Of a DNA stretch of 64,000 nt, positions 51,139-62,232 are shown piece by piece (within the stretch, counting starts at the first letter, position 1; each line of letters opens with the position of its first letter). The notes beneath the pieces were generated by a model. The model saw only the letters and a list, made by a program, of their open reading frames with translations. It ran no database searches and was not told where the DNA came from. This stretch comes from Allium sativum. Its lineage: Eukaryota; Streptophyta; Magnoliopsida; Asparagales; Amaryllidaceae. Location: assembly GCA_030737875.1 (NCBI GenBank), contig CM060921.1:400746192-400810191 (forward strand), in the 5' to 3' direction. Position numbers and translations under genes: made by a program.

Positions 51139-51824
51139 CTTATATTATATGTATAATTTCTATCTTAAAAGTATCGAATAGTAAAAAGTTAAGTAACATC
51201 TCGAAAATAGTTAAAACTTCACTAGAGTAAATAATTATTAAGAAATATAATTGGATCTTTAAATGAATGTTTCAAAGATAACTATAAAAGGAATTGTTTC
51301 GGATCGCAATAAATGATGTTTTAGTAGCATTCGTTTTTATACCAAGGGATTATATTAAGATGAAAAATATCATTTAAACAGTTTGGAATATATTAAGATC
51401 TTTAATTATATTTTGAAGATAATAACAAGCATAAAAATATTTAAAATAAATATAATAAAGAAGAATTTCAACTTATAAAAGAGAAGGGGTTCTCAATAAT
51501 CAATGTTTTAATTACATTTAAACCATTTGATTATATTTTAAAGAAAGTGAACATTGTAAATGTTATGTAAATATATATTTTCACCATAGTGATAAGTATA
51601 TGAATACTTCTTGAAGCATTGAAGACTATAATGGAATAGTAAATGAGTATAATACAACCTTACATCTTCTATAAATAGAAATCAGATATATACACAAGTA
51701 CAAAAAGGCAAGTCAATCAATTAGAAGTTATTATTAATAAATGAATTCTTGTTAGATAAATGAAGTTTTACTAATAAAAAAGATAAATGAAGTTTTACTT
51801 ATAAAGTAAGTTTTAATTAATGAA
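48313..51824. other. Flanking DNA without recognisable genes
   Basis: This 3.5 kb continues the DNA interrupted by element B. It is AT-rich with no open frame above about 66 codons and no family motif. A loosely repeated TTGGATCTTGG segment lies near 50692-50725, and an (AT)n run lies at about 51097-51137. Upstream of 51824 I see no clear promoter, exon chain or TE end. Confidence 0.6.
51097..51137. repeat. (AT)n microsatellite
   Basis: About 20 AT dinucleotides in a row, flanked by GCTATATA and ATAATCTT. Confidence 0.95.
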
Positions 51825-52806
51825 TGTAACAACCCGAAAATCTGGGCCAGTTTAAAATTTTTATTTTGGTAATTTTAGCGAATTTTGATTATTTAAAATG
51901 AATTATTTTAAATAATATCGACGAGAAATTTATTTTGAATGTAATTAGAACGAATATATTTATATATGTCGTCGTTAGAATATAAATAATTATTTATAAT
52001 TATAAATAGAATTGAAAATGGCGCGGTAGTTCGATAATTCGATTTCAAACTTCAATCGGATATACCGGGTGCAAAACAATCCGGATTTTAGCGAAACCAA
52101 AAACATTAGGATCTAATTGAGAATATCTTTCCAACGAATCCGAAAAATCGAAATTTCATAGTGGGGATAAAAAGATATGTCCAGTTGAAAATTCAGAATA
52201 GTCGCTATGGAATTCAGGCCCTTAAAATGGAAATTTTGCAAACGACCTCGGATTTCGACGAAACCACTTTTGTTGGATCCGTGATGTCAAGTTATTGTTA
52301 GATTCCAAATTTCATAATTTTTCGAATCAATATGTGAGCGTGGCAAAGGAAAACGCGTTTGACCAGTTTTAGTTGATTTTAATCGACTGGAAAATGGCCA
52401 TTTTTCCAACGGTCTCGGAATTCGACGAAACTAGTTTTGTTAGGACCGTATCGTCAATACGAAGCTAGAAAATATTTTTTGGGATTTATAGAGTTACTAT
52501 GTGACCCCGGTAAATTGAAATGCGCGTTCAAATTCAATATATAGAGTATATGTTGATTTTAACGAAAACTGATTGTAATAGCCGAATCAGCTTATGGTAC
52601 ATATCCCATTGTGTTCGGAATGGGGGTAATACGCTATGGAAGACAGGCGGTGGGCCTTGTTAAGAGGTCATATGTGAAAGTCAACTTTTTGAAATAAAAT
52701 AAAGTAAAATAAAATATAAAAATATCTTCCCTCCCTCCCTTATCTTTCATTCTGGCCCCCCCCGTTATAATTCAGTTCGAAGGAAAAAAAAACCCCAACG
52801 TCGACG

Positions 52807-52972
52807 CGCTCGCCGACCCCCCTCGCCCCGCCACCGCTCGCAGACCCCCCTCGCCCCGTCACCGCTCGCAGACCCCCCTCGCCCCGCCACCGCTCGCAGA
52901 CCCCCCTCGCCCCGCCACCGCTCGCAGACCCCCCTCGCCCCACCACCGCTCGCAGACCCCCCTACTAATCGA
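52807..52972. repeat. 28 bp GC-rich tandem repeat
   Basis: Five full units and a part of a sixth, with core CGCTCGCAGACCCCCCTCGC, almost unmutated between units. They are followed by about three units of a different roughly 33 bp repeat containing TAATCGACGCGAGC (about 52963-53060). Absent as an array at the matching place of element A's LTR (2440-2800), which is only C-rich. Confidence 0.92.
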
Positions 52973-53239
52973 CGCGAGCACTACCCAGACCCCCCTTCCT
53001 AATCGACGCGAGCACTACCCAGACCCCCCCTAATCGACGCGAGCCTATCCAGACGCCCCCTCCACCATTTTCGACACACCGACGGCGTGCTCCACCTCCT
53101 CCGTTCAATAAACTGTAAGCTTTTATTATTTGTTTCATTATTTTTCGTTCTCCTTTTCACTGATTTTTGTAGAGAAAAGTAATGATTTTTGCGATGTTAA
53201 AGTATGATTTTTTCTATATGAAAAGATTACATTTTATTA

Positions 53240-54017
53240 GCGAAGTAAAAATTCGATTTTTTATATATTGAATAGCATAGTAAAAATTCGATTTTTATAT
53301 ATTGAATAGCATAGTAAAAATTCGATCTTTCTATATTGAATAGCGAAGTAAAAATTCGATTTTTATATATTGAACAACGAAGTAAAAATTCGGTTTTTAT
53401 ATATTGAATAGCATAGTAAAAATTCGATTTTTATATATTGAATAGCTTAGTAAAAATTCGATTTTTATATATTGAATAGCATAGTAAAAATTCGATTTTT
53501 TATATATTGAATAGCATAGTAAAAATTCGATTTTTATATATTGAATAGCATAGTAAAAATTCGATTTTTCTATATTGGAATAGCGAAGTAAAAATTCGAT
53601 TTTTATATATTGAATAGCATAGTAAAAATTCGATTTTTATATATTGAATAGCTAAGTAAAAATTCGATTTTTATATATTGAATAGCATAGTAAAAATTCG
53701 ATTTTTATATATTGAATAACATAGTAAAAATTCGATTTTTATATATTGAATAGCTAAGTAAAAATTCGATTTTTATATATTGAATAGCATAGTAAAAATT
53801 CGATTTTTATATATTGAATAGCTAAGTAAAAATTCGATTTTTATATATTGAATAACATAGTAAAAATTCGATTTTTATATATTGAACAACGAAGTAATAA
53901 TTCAATTTTTATATATTGAACAACGAAGTAAAAATTCGATTTTTATATATTGAATAGCATAGTAAAAATTCGATTTTTATATATTGAATAGCAAAGTAAA
54001 AATTTGATTTTTACATA
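53240..54017. repeat. 34 bp AT-rich satellite, about 23 units
   Basis: Units read AATAGCATAGTAAAAATTCG followed by ATTTTTATATATTG. Variants GCGAAG, GCTAAG and ACAACGAAG recur in blocks, suggesting higher-order duplication. The array replaces the decayed repeat at 2900-3580 of element A's LTR. Confidence 0.95.
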
Positions 54018-54394
54018 TGTAGTGGCTACGGGCAACGAAAGTGACGAAAGGTGAGAACGGCGAAGATTTCTATAAATGAAGTGTCGTGAAGTTGGGATAG
54101 CTATCTGTGAGAACTTCTCACTCTTCAATTTCTTTTTCTAGTTACATATATACTAGGATGCAGACGGTGCTTGGCAGCACCCGACACCCGTCATCCACAG
54201 ACCATGGATGGCTTGTTTGTTTAATTGTTTGGTTGTGTAGTTGGTTAGATTACTTGGTTTGAATTAAATTGTTTGGTGAAATGAAATTGATTTGATTGAT
54301 GTGTGAATGGCGTGGGCCTTCACTAGACCGGGGATAAGGCTAGACCTTGTCCCGTTTCTAGTATCGTGCCGTTATGCCGCCGAAATTTTCTAAA

Positions 54395-54787
54395 AATCGA
54401 AATGTGTGCGTAGTATATGAGAGGAGAAGAAAATGGCCGAGAACGAGAATCATAACATGCGCGTGGTATATGTATTGAATGGAAATGTGTGCGGACCTAT
54501 TGTCCTCATGCGTTTATACTTCCACTAGGAATGCATGTCCACTTAAGCAATCAACTAGTTCCTAACACTATATATTTATTTCTTGACAGAAAGATGGCAC
54601 AAGGATTTCATGTTAACGTGTATATCTAGTACTAGTATAGCTTCATGAAGATATACAAATAAAATTAGAACTCACCATCCTGATAGTATAATTAAACTTT
54701 GAAAATATACGTACCCCATTACGTAAAATCCGATTCACGTACGAACCGTTAACGACAGAAATAAGAATACTGTTGAGATGAGCAAGG
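54395..54787. other. Unassigned 0.4 kb between two LTR fragments
   Basis: Not similar to other parts of the window that I could find. No open frame or terminal motif. It ends AAGG directly before the TGTTACAATCCC start of the next LTR. Confidence 0.4.
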
Positions 54788-55510
54788 TGTTACAATCCCA
54801 AAAATATAATAATACCGGTAGTTTAACTCATATTGTGAAACCTCAAACTGTTGATTTCAGGGTGCAAAATACTCCAAATAAAAAGTGGCATATTTAATTA
54901 ATTAAAAATTACAGTAAAATTCTAAAAATTAAATTATCGTTATGTCCCAAAAGAACCTTGTCTAAATTCAAACCCGATCTCTAATTATATCGAATAAACC
55001 GTTACAGTCGATAAATGATTTTTATAGCGACTATTTTAAAATTTGATTTGGACATATCTCAAAATCTACACGACGAAATCCTGATTTTTCTCTTCCAGTA
55101 GAAAGATATACTCCACCAGCTCCACACGTTTCTAGTTTCACAGAAATCCGATTTAAAATGAACCCTGTACATTCAGTTGAAGTTCAAATCGCCAAATTAC
55201 GAACTGCAGTGCCATTTCAAGCTCGATTTTAAATATATTATAACTCTACGTTCAAACTGCCGTTATTTAAATATATTTGTTATTCAAATTCAACTCTAAG
55301 CTAAATTATATATATTCTGAATTGCCCAGTTCACACCATATCGCCATTTCTGCCAATTCTTATTATTTTAGAATTAAATATATTATTTAATTTTATTATT
55401 TTAATTAACTATTCACCATTATTTAATTAACCGACCATTAAATTCTCTAATCACTATTTATATAATTAAATAAATTAATTACAATACCCCCGCCAATGCG
55501 GGTCATTACA
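54788..55510 (-). mobile_element. Short minus-strand LTR related to element B (0.72 kb)
   Basis: On the minus strand it starts at 55510 with TGTAATGACCCGCATTGGCG and follows the first 500 bp of element B's LTR (including the U3-like block ending AGTCGCTAT), then diverges and stops at GGGATTGTAACA. Both ends have the TG...CA form, so it may be a complete small LTR. No target duplication is visible (CAAGG left, CGAGC right). Its right end sits exactly in the gag frame of element F, so it inserted there; gag sequence is missing to its left, pointing to a later deletion. Confidence 0.7.
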
Positions 55511-56901
55511 CGAGCCTTCAGATGGAAAGGTTCCTGGAACTCAAGCAAGGGGACTTGTCAGTTAGGGAATACGTGAATAAGTTTAATCAGCTTGCTCGGT
55601 TTGGTTTGGACTTAGTCAACACAGCTGAAAAGAAGGCTCTACGATTTGCTCGAGGATTGAGCGAGCCACTCCACACTATGGCCATGACTCATGTGCCCAT
55701 GAGGGCGACCTTTGAAAGCTTGGTGAATATGGCCCTACTTCATGAGGAAGACAAAGGTGACAAAAAGGAGGTTAAGTCTAATGAGACTCAGAACAAGAAG
55801 GTTGACTTCAAGAAGGGAGGCAACAAGAATAACAAGGGCAACAACAACAATGCTAACAAGCCACGTGAGACGAGGAAGTGCAATTTTTGTGGTATCACGG
55901 GGCATATAGCTAAAGACTGTAGGAGGAAGAAAAGAAAGTTGGGTGAATGCTTTCACTGCGGGGATACTAGACACATCAGTAAGGATTGCCCTAAGAAGCA
56001 AGGACAGGGGCTAGGGCAGACACAGCGAGCAGGACGTTCTGGAGGGCAGTTGCAGGCTCTCAACACCACTCCAGCTCTTGACCGAGGTAGTAATATTTCT
56101 GTAGAAAGCCTTGTTTACATTTCTGAATTTCCTGTTCGAACCTTATTTGACTCTGGCGCATCGCATACTCTTATCTCTTCTGATATTGTTGAAAATCTGC
56201 ACTTAAGTACTAGTCTAGTTGATGATCCCGTTAGTGTTTCAAATCCGATTGGGGGCTCCGCCCATTTATCTATGATTTGTGTTGATTTGAGGATTTCCAT
56301 CTTAAGCGTAGAATTCACGTGTAATGCTTATGTTCTCGAATTCATGGGATATAGTTTAATTCTGGGCATGGATTGGTTGTCGAATTATGGAGCTATCCTT
56401 GATTGTGAACGAAGGGTAGTGAGGCTCATGACACGCCTTAGTAATACCCTTGAACTTTCTTGTAACCCGAAGGGTCCGGTCATGTTATGTTATCTTGAAT
56501 CTCTCGACTCGTCCGTCGACAATCTTCAATCTGTGAGGGTGGTCCGAGAATATCCTGATGTCTTTGATGAGGTGAACGGGTTACCCCCTAATCGTGAGAT
56601 AGACTTCCGTATTTATCTTGTTGATAATGCCAAGCCAGTCTCATTGCCCGTTAGGCATATGGCCCCGCGAGAAAGAAGAGAGCTCAGTAAACAAATCAAG
56701 GAGTTGCTCGAGGAAAATTTCATAAGGCGAAGCATTTCTGAATGGGGTGCTCCGGTGGTATCCACTACTAAGGCGGATGGTTCGCTTCATCTGTGCGTAG
56801 ATTATCGTGAGTTAAACAAGCTGACGAAGAAGAATAGGCACCCACTACCAAGAATCGATGATCTTTTTGACCAGCTTGTGGGAGCATCTGTTTTCTCTTA
56901 A
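55511..56901 (+). pseudogene. Gag C-terminus, protease and start of RT (element F), ending at a stop codon
   Basis: The frame is open from the junction at 55511 (first ATG 55522 is internal, not a true start) to TAA at 56899-56901. Counting from that ATG, residues 1-60 resemble the end of a retrotransposon Gag domain ([11 protein letters not shown]). A basic, Asn/Lys-rich linker follows, then two zinc knuckles: [14 protein letters not shown] (120-133) and [14 protein letters not shown] (143-156), both CX2CX4HX4C. The aspartic protease signature LFDSGAS has its catalytic Asp at 210. RT begins near residue 370, with CVDYRELN visible near 432. The stop interrupts RT after VFS; the same frame continues directly with [10 protein letters not shown], so this is a point nonsense mutation and not a frame change. 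The upstream part of gag was lost with the 5' end. Confidence 0.92.
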
Positions 56902-58437
56902 CTCGATCTAGCCACAGGATTCCATCAACTTAGAGTGGCTGAGGATAGCATTGACAAAATTGCGTTTAGGACTCCAGATGGGTTCTTCGAATGGCTCGTC
57001 ATGCCGTTTGGGTTAACGAATGCACCCGCGTACTTTGTAGACCTGATGAGTAGGGTGTTTCGGGAGTTCCTTAACAAGTTCGTGGTGGTTTTTGTGGACG
57101 ATATTCTAATCTTCTCAAAGGATGAAGAAGAGCATGCTAGACACCTCAGGGAAGTCATGGATACGCTTAGAGCACACCAGTTAAAGGCTAAGTTCTCCAA
57201 ATGCTATTTTTGGAGGGAGGAAGTTCGGTTTCTTGGGCACGTAGTTTCTAAGCAAGGTTTAGCCGTGGACCCCGCAAAGGTAGTTGCGGTGCAAGACTGG
57301 AAAACTCCTAAGAATGCAACAGAGGTGAGAAGCTTTCTCGGTTTGGCGGGCTTTTATAGGAAGTTCATTAAGGACTTCGCTAAGATTTCAGTCCCTCTTA
57401 CAAAGTTAACGAAGAAAAACCTAGCGTTTGCATGGGACATAGAATGTGAGATTGCTTTTCAGAGACTCAAGAGAGCCCTCACCACAGCTCCAGTTTTAGC
57501 ATTACCCGATGGAGGAAAAATGTTTACGGTGTACACAGATGCGTGCGGCACGGGATTAGGCGCTGTCCTAATGCAAGAAGGAAGAGTGATATGCTATGGG
57601 GGTAGACAACTTAAAGTTCATGAGAAGAACTATCCCACACATGACTTGGAGTTAGCCGTGATTGTTTTTGCACTTAAAGCTTGGCGCCATTATCTCCTAG
57701 GGGAGAAATTCAAGTTGTATACCGACCACAAATCGCTCAAGTATCTCTTTTCGCAAAAAGATTTGAATCTGAGACAGCAGCGGTGGATGGAATTCTTGGC
57801 CTCATATGACTTCGATATAACTTATACCCCTGGCAAGGGTAACATGGTGGCGGATGTGCTAAGTAGAAAAAGGTTGACTTTGAGCCCCTTGTTTGTTGAA
57901 AGAAAAAGTCTAGAGTTTATAGCGACTTTTGATTTTACGCATGTTGTTGAGTCATTGACTGGTACGTTAGCATCTCTTGAGCTAGGACCTACGCTGCTAG
58001 ATCAAGTAGGGACTTCGCAGAAAGAAGACCCACAGATAGTCGAAATCATGAACAAGTTAATCAGTGGTGAGACGTCAAGTCACCTTGGTTGGTATGCCAT
58101 TGATGACAAAGGATGGCTAAGGCACGATGGAAGGCTTTGTGTTCCACTAGTGGGAGACTTAGTAAATAAAGTTCTCGAAGAGGCGCATCACTCGAAGATG
58201 ACTATACATCCCGGAGGGGATAAGATGTACAGAGATATAAAACGCATTTTCTTTTGGGCCGGAATGAAAAAGGACATGGCAGAATTCGTCTCAAAGTGCA
58301 TGGTGTGCCAACAAGTCAAGGCCGAATCTAAGAAGTCCGGTGGGCTATTACATCCTTTGGAGGTCCCGCAATGGAAGTGGGAAAGTATCTCGATGGATTT
58401 CGTGGATGGATTGCCTAGGTCGAAAGGGGAATACTAG
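56902..58437 (+). pseudogene. RT (rest), RNase H and integrase N-terminal half (element F)
   Basis: It continues the same frame after the nonsense codon. [12 protein letters not shown] and the catalytic FVDD box at 57091-57102 (Phe in place of the usual Tyr, common in Ty3 elements). RNase H: YTDACG with Asp at 57538-57540, later [12 protein letters not shown] and ADVLSRK. Integrase: HHCC zinc finger ([10 protein letters not shown]...CMVCQQ, about 58187-58312), then the first catalytic Asp in [13 protein letters not shown] (about 58390-58425). The frame ends TAG at 58435 because of a one-base shift within the purine run 58422-58430; homologous sequence resumes in the next frame. Confidence 0.93.
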
Positions 58438-59614
58438 CATATGGGTCATTGTTGATAGACTCACGAAGAGTGCCCACTTCATCCCGGTGAAAAGCAAAAG
58501 GACTGCGTCAGGGCTAGCGTCTATTTACCTTCGAGAGATAATACGGTTGCACGGGGTTCCTTCTAGCATAGTCAGTGGCCGTGACCCAATTTTCACTAGC
58601 CAATTTTGGAATAGTCTGCAAGAAGCAATGGGTACGCAACTTAATTTAAGTACAGCCTATCACCCTCAGACGGATGGACAGACCAAAAGGGTAAATAGAG
58701 TACTAGAGGATCTTTAGAGGCTATGCATTCTGGATTTTGGTGGTACTTGGGAAGACCATCTCCCTCTCGTGGAGTTTGCTTATAATAATAGCTACCAAGC
58801 TAGCATAGGGATGGCACCGTTCGAAGCCCTGCATGGAGGACCGTGCAAGTCACCAACTTGTTGGTGGGAGACGACTGACAGACTTATACTTGGGCCCGAC
58901 ATGATATGAGACACTTCTGAGAAGGTGGAGTTGATACAAAGAAGAATGAAAGCGGCCCAAGATAGATAGAAATCTTATGCGGACAAGAGAAGGACAGACC
59001 TAGAGTTCGAGGTCGGAGATATGGTTTTCATAAAAGTCTCTCCTTTGCGCAATGTGGTTTGTTTTGGAGCAATTGGAAAGCTAGCACCGAGATTCGTAGG
59101 ACCGTTCCCTATCACTGAGAGGATTGGGTAGATGGCCAATAAGGTAGAGTTACCTGAGAGGCTGGCCAGAGTACACAATGTCTTTCACGTCTCGCATCTC
59201 CGGAAGTGCCTACATGAATCAGCTGAGGTGGTTGAGCCAAGCATCCTCGAAGGCATAGAAGTGGAGAAAGAAGCAACGCTAAGGCGAGTTCCTATTCGTA
59301 TCTTAGGGACGGAGATCAAGAAGCTAAGGAATCGCGAAGTTAAGCTAGTCAAAGTACAGTGGAGTGAAGCCCAAGAAGACGCAACTTGGGAAACCGAGGA
59401 GAAGATACGCGCGCTTTACCCATTTCTTTTTGAGGGTACTTTCTCGATCTCTTTTTCCTTTGAGCTTGTAAACCTTTCGTATCATGCTACCTATATTTGT
59501 TTTGTTAATCTTGTATTGAGAACCTTAGAACCCTCTTTGGATGTAAACATGTATTTGAAACATGTTATGGTTGATGTTTGCAAATGGTTGCAAGTGTTTG
59601 CAAGTGATTTCTAG
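58425..59614 (+). pseudogene. Integrase core and chromodomain-like C-terminus (element F), multiply interrupted
   Basis: In the shifted frame the integrase core continues (WVIVDRLTKSAHFIP, then GRDPIFTSQFW and TAYHPQTDGQT; the second catalytic Asp and the region of the Glu are present). In-frame stops occur at 58715-58717, 58907-58909, 58967-58969 and 59129-59131, with good homology on both sides of each. After the last stop a 160-codon open stretch (59132-59614) holds HVSHLRKCL, the usual post-integrase motif, and a chromodomain-like end (ILGTEIKKLRN...VKVQW...ATWE...YPFLF, about 59300-59431). The chromodomain is thought to direct integration to heterochromatin in chromoviruses. The codons after about 59435 are probably beyond the original end. 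Confidence 0.9.
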
Positions 59615-60037
59615 TGGATGCATGACACACATTAGGCACTAGATCGGCTCAGACACCTTTTCATGTTGCATTTGCATGGGTGCTTATACTTGTACATGGA
59701 TGAACTTGTTATGATATCACGTGGATGTTGCATATGGATGATGTTTGTGCACTCATGTAGAAATTTTAGGTTATGTTAGGAATTTGCATACATGTTGGAC
59801 TCATTACACTAACATATCTTGCATTAAGGAGGTTTACTGAATCAGTAACCGCCTGATCTTTTGCATTAGATAAGTACATATACACACACATGCTGCATAT
59901 GTTCATACAGCATTAGAGATCTTTTTAAGGACAATGGTTGCTTGTGAATGATGTTGTGAGTAGATGGATGTGGATGGTAGGATGCGTTCTTCCTAACTTA
60001 GAGATTTCGGGGACAAAATCCTTTAAGGAGAGGAGAA
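59615..60037 (+). other. Element F 3' untranslated part and polypurine tract
   Basis: Non-coding. It follows the last part of element D's interior (30878-31364) closely. It ends with AGATTTCGGGGACAAAATCC and the purine run AAGGAGAGGAGAA (60025-60037) immediately before the LTR. Confidence 0.85.
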
Positions 60038-60289
60038 TGTAACAACCCGTATTTTAATAGCGTGTTATAACTTTAAATCAAGGCAGAATTAAATTTTAAA
60101 ATAAGAATCAAGGGAAACGGGCTACGCCATTACGTTTGTCTCGAAATTCTTCTTGAAAACGAGTCCGAGTTTGCGAAGATCGGAGTCCGTATGACCAAGA
60201 TATGGCTCTCCAAAGTTTCAGAATATCCCAGAGCTCAAAACAGTTCGAATTTCAAGTTCAAAATTTCGAATTTCAAATCCAGACAGCTG

Positions 60290-60389
60290 GGCGGGAAAAA
60301 TCCCGCCAGCACCCAGGTCGACTGGGGAGTCGACTGGGCAGTCGACCCCCCCATACCAAGTCGACTGGGCAGTCGACTTGGGTGTCGAC
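60290..60389. promoter_or_regulatory. E2F-like repeat plus six GTCGAC, element F LTR
   Basis: GGCGGGAAAAATCCCGCC (60290-60307) is followed by six GTCGAC (60317-60389) spaced 12, 12, 19, 12 and 12 bp, the same spacing as in element D although the spacer bases differ. Confidence 0.8.
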
Positions 60390-60461
60390 CTGGTCACCTA
60401 GCCTGTTTTTGAGCCAGATGTATCTGGTCTCGTTGCTTGTCCAGATTCACTCTCTAAACAC

Positions 60462-60469
60462 TATATAAA
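60462..60469 (+). promoter_or_regulatory. Putative TATA box, element F LTR
   Basis: TATATAAA, about 75 bp after the GTCGAC array, followed by a pyrimidine-rich start region. The best-formed TATA box among the LTRs here. Confidence 0.65.
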
Positions 60470-62214
60470 CAGCCCCTGACCCTAGACTTTCTATCACATT
60501 CTTGTCTGACCATATGCTGCTGAAGTTCTGACTGGAAGATAGAGAACAAGGAGGCTATTCAGGACTTTGTTAGTGCTACGTTGTTTTGCTAGAGATTCTG
60601 CTTCTACTCTTTTTGCTTTCTCATTCTCTAGACTACGATTTGTAAGCCCTTTTGTCACTCTTAGATTTAAACTATAAATTTAACCTGAACATGATGTAAA
60701 CTGAAATTATGCCTAAACAAGATAACTAAGTTGGATCTACTCTTGTATATCTTGGATCTATGACTATCACTTTTATATCTGTTATTTTGAATCTAGTTTT
60801 GTACACCCCAGATCTATTCATCTAAAATGTTGACTTATGGAATATCAGTATGAACTTGGTTTGGATATATTCATGTTTAATCTAAAACCCTATTTGATCT
60901 TTATCTTGCCATGTCTGTGATGTTGAAATTGTTATCGAGGCACTATTTTATGTCAATCCTTTACCATGTCTATCACCATGTCTTGTCAAGTTGATGTTGA
61001 GACCCTATTTCATATGCCTGTAATGTTATAATCATCGTACTTAACTTGTGAACACCTTTGCCATTCTATGACTATCCTGTTTGTGTTATTCCCTATTTTG
61101 ACATGTTGTATTAATGCGAATTCACGTACGTTGGGGATACGTTTTGGGTAGATTAGGCAAACTTGAAAATTGGCTATGGAATTGACATGATATGACATGA
61201 AAATATGACATGAAAACTTGACATGAGAATAAGCTTGAAAACATGAATTTGGGACATGACAATTAGATAACTTGAAAATGGTCAACTCGAGGTTGGGTTG
61301 AATTTGCAACGTAAATCTGCCCGGAACCGCCCGGCAAATTCAGTAGTTGCAAATAATAGGACCCAATGTGGGTAGTTGGTCATATAACACTTTAAACCCG
61401 AGGTTAGACTAGGTTATGGTGTAAAGCTGCCCGGACCCGCCCGACACATCCAGTAACCATAACCAAGTCTAATGTGAGAGATTGGGGTGCGTTAAGTAAA
61501 TTAATGCCACATGGTAGGGTTAAGTGATGGACCACTTGAATACACTTAACCAATTTGATACACGTTTGGATAGGGGTTAAGTCATGACCTTTTTTATGAC
61601 AACACTTAACCCATTAGAAATCCTAGCCACGTGGTCCCTTTCAGCAGTAACCCACTTAGAAGTATCACGATACCCTGGGGACTAGGCAGGGTGGGGCACG
61701 ATTACTGGGCTGATTGTAAGCGACCAAGAAGAACGGCTGAGTAAGGTGCGCCAGTGTAAGTTCAGGCGGACTAGGGTCGTGCACTTAGTCCGGAGTTGAA
61801 AAAGTAGGCATGGGCACCCATAGTACTACATTGCGCGTGCTTGATTTGTGTCAGTGGTTGACACCCTAGGACCTGATACACCTTAGGGTGGACCTAGCAC
61901 ATGTGACTACATTCCGTGATTGGGTCGTATAACACCGACACACGACGAGTAAAGCCGATCGATTAGGATGGAATGTTGGACCCCGTATCGGGTCATCTCA
62001 GGTTATTGGGTTTAAGGATCATTTCAGGATTTATACTTAACATGGATTTGGACACTAGTACAGTTAGTGCAGTAAACCTTGTATATGCGATGCCACTCTT
62101 ATCTTGTTACCTTTTATTATTATGCCAGTCCAGTTATTATCTTTATGTTTAATCTCAGTTTCTCATGTTCAGTAAACTTTATTAGTTTTTATGCTGATAG
62201 TCACTAGGGCTTAC

Positions 62215-62232
62215 CAGTCTTTTTGACTGACC
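62215..62232 (+). other. Conserved hairpin CAGTC/GACTG, element F LTR
   Basis: CAGTC-TTTTT-GACTG followed by ACC, 416 bp before the LTR end. Confidence 0.75.

Larger units (their letters stand above)
51825..54394 (+). mobile_element. Truncated element-A-type LTR with expanded satellite
   Basis: It starts TGTAACAACCCGAAAATCTG and follows the element A LTR from 1462 through the CGTGGGCC...TTTCTAGTATCGTG segment to GAAATTTTCTAAAAA, after which the two diverge (3942 and 54394). It has the U3-like blocks, a TATA-rich stretch near 52700, a C-rich leader and a GTAAGC donor-like site near 53115. No 3' LTR end follows, so it is either a truncated LTR or an older form lacking a later insertion. Confidence 0.85.

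Noticed and set aside
53240..54017. Regular repeats as a CRISPR-like array
   Set aside because: The 34 bp units are head-to-tail without unique spacers, and the context is plant LTR DNA.
54788..55510. A second gene-bearing element left of element F
   Set aside because: Only an LTR-like sequence is present, with no primer site, interior or second LTR.
59132..59614. 160-codon frame as an independent small gene
   Set aside because: Its sequence is the post-integrase and chromodomain end of element F, opened by the upstream stop at 59129; the first ATG is internal.
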